From Kutzneria sp. 744 (lineage in GTDB: Bacteria > Actinomycetota > Actinomycetes > Mycobacteriales > Pseudonocardiaceae), in the NCBI RefSeq assembly GCF_000568255.1, contig NZ_KK037166.1:11199780-11248256 (forward strand): a stretch of 48,477 bases of DNA. Reading direction: 5' to 3'. This document shows, piece after piece, positions 44,653 through 48,477 of this stretch. The position numbers and the translations under genes were made by a program. The notes under the pieces are model-generated. The model worked only from the letters and a program-made list of their open reading frames with translations. It did no database searches and was not told the origin of the DNA. Numbering within the stretch: the stretch's first letter is position 1; each line of letters begins with the position of its first letter.

Positions 44653-47600
44653 ATGACGACATCGAGGCAGAGCCGCATCGACGCGCTGCCGGCGGAACTG
44701 CGCGAGCAGCTCAGGCGACGACTCGCCGGGCGGGCGAAGGCGTCCGACGGCATCCCGCGCGCCGATCGGACCTCGGCGCTGCCGCTGTCGTACGCCCAGC
44801 AGCGCCTGTGGTTCCTCGACGAGCTGCGGCCGGGGGAGTCGGAGTACAACAGCGCCGTCGCGCTGCGGCTGTCCGGCGACCTCGACGTGCCGGCGCTGAC
44901 CGCCGCGATCGCCGCGCTGGTCGCCCGGCACGAGTCGTTGCGTACCACGGTGTCCGTTGTGGACGGCGTCGCGGTGCAGGCCATCGCCGAGGCCGTCGAC
45001 GTCCCGCTGCGTGTGGTCGAGGAGCCTGCGGAGCTGGACCAGGTGCTGGCCGACGAGTACTCGCGGCCGTTCGACCTGCGGAAAAGCCCGCTGCTGCGGG
45101 CACTTCTGGTCCGGCTGGCCGCCGGCGACCACGTGCTGCTGCTGACCGCGCACCACGTGATCACCGATGGCGCCTCGATGGGTATCATGATCGACGAGTT
45201 GGGTCGCCTGTACGGCGGCGCAACCCTGGCCGAGCCCACGGCTCAGTACGCGGACTACGCCGTGTGGCAGCGTGGCCGCTCGCTGGACAAGCACCTGGAG
45301 CACTGGACCTCGCAGCTGGCCGGTGTGGAGCCGCTGGAGTTCCCGACCGACCGGCCGCGCCCGGCGGTGCGGACCTCGGCCGGCGCCGTGCACGACTTCC
45401 GGCTGCCGGCAGCGGTTTCCCAGCGGCTGTCGGAGCTGGCCCGCGAGCACGACACCACGCTGTACACCGTGCTGGTGGCGGCCTGTCAGATCCTGCTGGC
45501 CCGATACACCGGCCGACCGGACATCGCCGTCGGCTCGGTGGTGAACGTCCGCAACCGGCCCGAGCTGGAGCGGATGGTCGGCTTTTTCGTCAACACCGTG
45601 GTGCTGCGGTCCACAGTGGACGACGAGGTGTCCTTCGGCGACTTCCTGGCGCAGGTCAGGACGACCGTGCTGACGTCGTTGGAGCACGCCGAGGCGCCGT
45701 TCGACAAGGTCGTGGAGGCCTTGCGGCTGGAGCGGGATCCCAGTCGGAACCCGTTGTTCGACGTGCTGGTGCTGCTGCACGGGTCGGCCGGAAGCCAGCC
45801 CGAGTTCGGCGCCCTCGCGGTGGAACCGGTCGACGTGACCCGGCGGTCCGCGACCTTCGACCTCAGCTTCGAGTTCCAGGACACCGGCGACGGCCTGGTT
45901 GGATCCGTGGAGTACAGCACCGACCTGTTCGACGCGGACACGGTGTCACGGATGGCCGGGCACCTTTCCACGCTGCTGATGGAGATCACTTCGGTCCGGC
46001 GGGTCGGTGACCTGCCCCTGCTGGCCGCGGACGAGCGGTCACGGCTGCTTGTCGAGGCCAACGACACCGCTCTGGACGTGACGGCCTCCACCATTGTCGA
46101 GGTCTTCGAGGAGACGGTGGCCAAGGCGCCGACCGCCCGCGCGCTGGTGTTCCAGGACACAGAATTCACCTACGCCGAGCTCAACGCCCGCGTGAACCGC
46201 TTGGCCCACCGCCTGATCGCGTCGGGCGCGGGACCGGAGCGGGTCGTTGCCCTTGCGCTGCCCCGTTCGGCCGAACTGGTCATCGCGATGCTGGCGGTGT
46301 TCAAGGCGGGCGCGGTGTACCTGCCGGTGGACCGCGGACTGCCCAAGGACCGTGTTGATCTGCTGCTTCGCGACGCCGGCACCACACTTGTGGTGGTCGA
46401 ACCGGGCGACACCACCACACCTGTGGTGGGTGGCCGAGTGGTGCTTTCGGACGCGGCCGGCATGCCGGAGACCAATCCGGACTGTCCGGTGCGGACGGAC
46501 AGCACCGCCTACATCATCTACACCTCCGGCTCCACCGGCACCCCCAAGGGCGTCGCGGTCGAGCACCGCAACCTGGTGAACCTGCTGTTCAACCACCGCA
46601 ACGACTTCGCCGCCGGCCGTCGGCTGCGGGTGGCGACCACCGCCGTGTTCTCCTTCGACACCTCCCTCGAAGGCCCGGTGCTGCTGGCCGACGGCCATGA
46701 GCTGCACGTGATCGACGACGAGACCCGGATGGACGCCGACGCCCTCGTGGACTATGTGGCGGGCAACGGGATCGACTTCCTCGACCTCACCCCGACCTAC
46801 CTGCGGCAACTCCTGCCGGCCGGCCTGCTGACCGATCCGCGCCACCGCCCGGCCGTGCTGATGCTCGGCGGCGAGGCCCTCAGCGACGAGCTCTGGCGGG
46901 AACTCGCGGCCGTCGACGGAACCACCGCGCACAACTTCTACGGCCCCACCGAGTGCACGGTCGACGCGTTGTCCTGCGTCGTCGCTGGTGATCAGTCCTC
47001 TTTGGGCCGTCCGCTGCGGAACATGCAGGCCTATGTCCTGGACGGCTACCTGCGACCGGTGCCGACCGGCGTGGTGGGGGAGCTGTGCCTGGCCGGCGCG
47101 CAGGTCGCCCGCGGCTACCTGAACCGGCCCGGCCTGACCGCCGATCGCTTCGTGGCCAATCCCTTCGGTGACGGCCGGCTGTACCGGACCGGTGACCTGG
47201 TGCGTCGGCGGGCCGACGGGCGTCTGGAGTACATCGGTCGGGCCGACGACCAGGTCAAGATCCGGGGCTTCCGCATCGAGCCGGGCGAGGTCGAGGCCGC
47301 GCTGCTCCGGCTGCCCGAGGTCGACGCGGCCGCGGTCGTCGTGCGGGACAACAGACTCGTCGGCTACGTGGTGGGGGACACCTCGTCCCTGCGGGAACGA
47401 CTTCGCGAATCGCTGCCGGACTACATGGTGCCGGCGGTGTTCGTGCAGCTGGACGAGCTGCCGGTCAGCAGCACCGGCAAGCTCGACCGGAAGGCCTTGC
47501 CGGCGCCCGTGGCGCAGACCGCGGAGTGGGTCGCGCCGCGCACGGACAACGAGCGGCTGCTGGCCGAGATCTGGGCCGGCGTGCTCGGCAGCGACCGGAT

Positions 47601-48477
47601 CGGCGTGCGGGACAACTTCTTCGCGCTGGGCGGCGACTCCATCCTCAGCATCCAGGTGGTGTCCCGCGCTCGGGCCGCCGGGCTGAGGCTGACCTCGCGG
47701 GACCTGTTCACTCACCAGACGATCGCCGACCTGGCGCTGGTGGTCCGGACCGAAGCCGAGGTCGCGGCGCCGGTCATCGCCGGCCCCGCGCCGCTGACGC
47801 CGATCCAGCACTGGTTCTTCGAGACGTACGGGCCGCTGAACCACTTCACGATGTCGATGCTGCTGGAGCTGCCGGCCGACGTGGACCGGGCTCGGCTGTC
47901 GGCCGCGATCGACACCGTGATCGCCCATCACGAGGCCCTGCACACCCGTTTCACCTGCGACGACGGCGTTTGGCGGCAGGAGCCGGCGGCCGCGCCGACC
48001 GGGATCCTCGAGGACGGCACGGAGGTCAGCCGCGACGGCCTGGACATCACCACCGGCCGCATGGTGAAGGCGATCTTCATCCCAGGCGAGACCCCCTTGC
48101 TGTTCCTGGCGATCCACCACCTCGTCGTGGACGGCGTCTCGCTGCGGCTGCTGCTCGGCGACATCGAGGCCGCCTACGACGGCTCGGCGCCGGAGCCGAC
48201 CGGCACCGCGTTCACCCAGTGGGCGCACCGGCTCAACGGGCACACCTTCGACGAGGATCTGCCGTACTGGCAGCAGATCACCGATGGCGAGCCGCTGCCG
48301 ACCGACCACATCGGCGAGAACACCTCCGGCTCGACCCGGACGATGACCGTCAGCCTCGGCCGCGAGGAGACGGACGCGCTGCTGCACAAGGTCCCGGACG
48401 TCTATCGCACGCAGGTCAACGACGTGCTGCTGAGTGCACTCGGTCAGGCGCTGGCCGACTGGACCGGCCGCGACGAC
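44653..48477 (+). CDS. NRPS: C6-A6-T6-E6..., runs off the window
   Basis: ATG 44653 follows GGAGAGAAA; 1275 codons are in the window and the frame is still open at the edge. A short N-terminal docking-like helix ([20 protein letters not shown]) precedes C6 (44770-46030; [25 protein letters not shown] type, matching the L residue delivered by T5). A6 spans 46100-47500, with specificity residues DTEDMGFVDK by eye; the acidic E and D in the pocket suggest a basic amino acid (Lys/Orn/Arg type). T6 has Ser at 47638 in [15 protein letters not shown], and E6 begins at 47780 (HHLVVDGVS). The last visible motif is [16 protein letters not shown] of E6. Confidence 0.95.
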   Translation, partial: MTTSRQSRIDALPAELREQLRRRLAGRAKASDGIPRADRTSALPLSYAQQRLWFLDELRPGESEYNSAVALRLSGDLDVPALTAAIAALVARHESLRTTVSVVDGVAVQAIAEAVDVPLRVVEEPAELDQVLADEYSRPFDLRKSPLLRALLVRLAAGDHVLLLTAHHVITDGASMGIMIDELGRLYGGATLAEPTAQYADYAVWQRGRSLDKHLEHWTSQLAGVEPLEFPTDRPRPAVRTSAGAVHDFRLPAAVSQRLSELAREHDTTLYTVLVAACQILLARYTGRPDIAVGSVVNVRNRPELERMVGFFVNTVVLRSTVDDEVSFGDFLAQVRTTVLTSLEHAEAPFDKVVEALRLERDPSRNPLFDVLVLLHGSAGSQPEFGALAVEPVDVTRRSATFDLSFEFQDTGDGLVGSVEYSTDLFDADTVSRMAGHLSTLLMEITSVRRVGDLPLLAADERSRLLVEANDTALDVTASTIVEVFEETVAKAPTARALVFQDTEFTYAELNARVNRLAHRLIASGAGPERVVALALPRSAELVIAMLAVFKAGAVYLPVDRGLPKDRVDLLLRDAGTTLVVVEPGDTTTPVVGGRVVLSDAAGMPETNPDCPVRTDSTAYIIYTSGSTGTPKGVAVEHRNLVNLLFNHRNDFAAGRRLRVATTAVFSFDTSLEGPVLLADGHELHVIDDETRMDADALVDYVAGNGIDFLDLTPTYLRQLLPAGLLTDPRHRPAVLMLGGEALSDELWRELAAVDGTTAHNFYGPTECTVDALSCVVAGDQSSLGRPLRNMQAYVLDGYLRPVPTGVVGELCLAGAQVARGYLNRPGLTADRFVANPFGDGRLYRTGDLVRRRADGRLEYIGRADDQVKIRGFRIEPGEVEAALLRLPEVDAAAVVVRDNRLVGYVVGDTSSLRERLRESLPDYMVPAVFVQLDELPVSSTGKLDRKALPAPVAQTAEWVAPRTDNERLLAEIWAGVLGSDRIGVRDNFFALGGDSILSIQVVSRARAAGLRLTSRDLFTHQTIADLALVVRTEAEVAAPVIAGPAPLTPIQHWFFETYGPLNHFTMSMLLELPADVDRARLSAAIDTVIAHHEALHTRFTCDDGVWRQEPAAAPTGILEDGTEVSRDGLDITTGRMVKAIFIPGETPLLFLAIHHLVVDGVSLRLLLGDIEAAYDGSAPEPTGTAFTQWAHRLNGHTFDEDLPYWQQITDGEPLPTDHIGENTSGSTRTMTVSLGREETDALLHKVPDVYRTQVNDVLLSALGQALADWTGRDD
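46381..46429. repeat. Two related ACCACA..TGTGGT palindromes in A6
   Basis: ACCACA-CT-TGTGGT (46381-46394) and CCACCACA-CC-TGTGGTGG (46412-46429) encode T-T-L-V-V and T-T-T-P-V-V. These are the same Thr/Val amino acid pattern as the GACAAC palindromes, with different arms. Confidence 0.45.

Overview
The window is high-GC, gene-dense DNA with frequent GTG and TTG starts and many 4-nt start/stop overlaps. This is typical of an actinomycete. Within that group a Pseudonocardiales-type genome (Amycolatopsis/Kutzneria/Saccharothrix-like) is my best guess. One hint is the N-succinylamino acid racemase homologue at 8243-9355, whose active-site residue numbers (K163, D189, E214, D239, K263) match those I remember for the Amycolatopsis enzyme. 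There are no rRNA, tRNA or CRISPR features, and no transposase.

Layout. 1-1.9 kb (minus strand): the right end of a class II lanthipeptide locus, with a mersacidin-like precursor (1712-1894) followed by LanM (1704 to the window edge, with an apparent frameshift). 2.1-5.0 kb: a GH3 glycosidase and a cold-shock protein. 5.0-6.6 kb: a cytochrome P450/ferredoxin pair behind a palindrome-rich promoter. 7.0-9.9 kb: a small zinc-ribbon protein, a GNAT acyltransferase overlapping an NSAR/OSBS racemase, and a secreted protein. 10.4-13.0 kb: an operon of HTH protein, alpha/beta hydrolase, DUF4180 protein and serine hydrolase, followed by a membrane protein (13.0-13.8 kb). 13.9-19.6 kb (minus strand): a compact lipid operon with a fatty acyl-AMP ligase, then one long reading frame joining a fatty-acid-isomerase-like flavoprotein, a carrier domain, a thioesterase and a P450, then a reduced P450-like protein without the heme cysteine. 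19.8-24.3 kb: a LytTR response regulator, a DUF485-type membrane protein, a sodium:solute symporter and a LytS-type kinase. 25.6 kb to the end: a non-ribosomal peptide synthetase (NRPS) cluster.

The NRPS reads A1-T1 / C2-A2-T2-E2 / C3-A3-T3-E3 / C4-A4-T4-E4 / C5-A5-T5 across 25588-43088. MbtH, a cytoplasmic penicillin-binding-protein-like serine hydrolase and a second NRPS (C6-A6-T6-E6...) follow. The first module has no condensation domain, so the first residue keeps a free amine. The four E domains predict D residues at positions 2, 3, 4 and 6. The serine hydrolase has SxxK, YSN and HDG motifs and no signal peptide, so it is a good candidate for a SurE-like stand-alone macrocyclase. A head-to-tail cyclic peptide of at least six residues is the natural inference, but the cluster continues beyond the window.

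Data quality matters here. Adenylation domain A1 is interrupted by about 390 nt of roughly 50% GC, random-looking sequence (26116-26502). There are apparent single-base frameshifts at about 1282 (LanM) and 31849 (C3), and a compensating pair at about 15812 and 15616 (thioesterase to P450). All could be assembly errors. If they are real, LanM and the large NRPS are broken.
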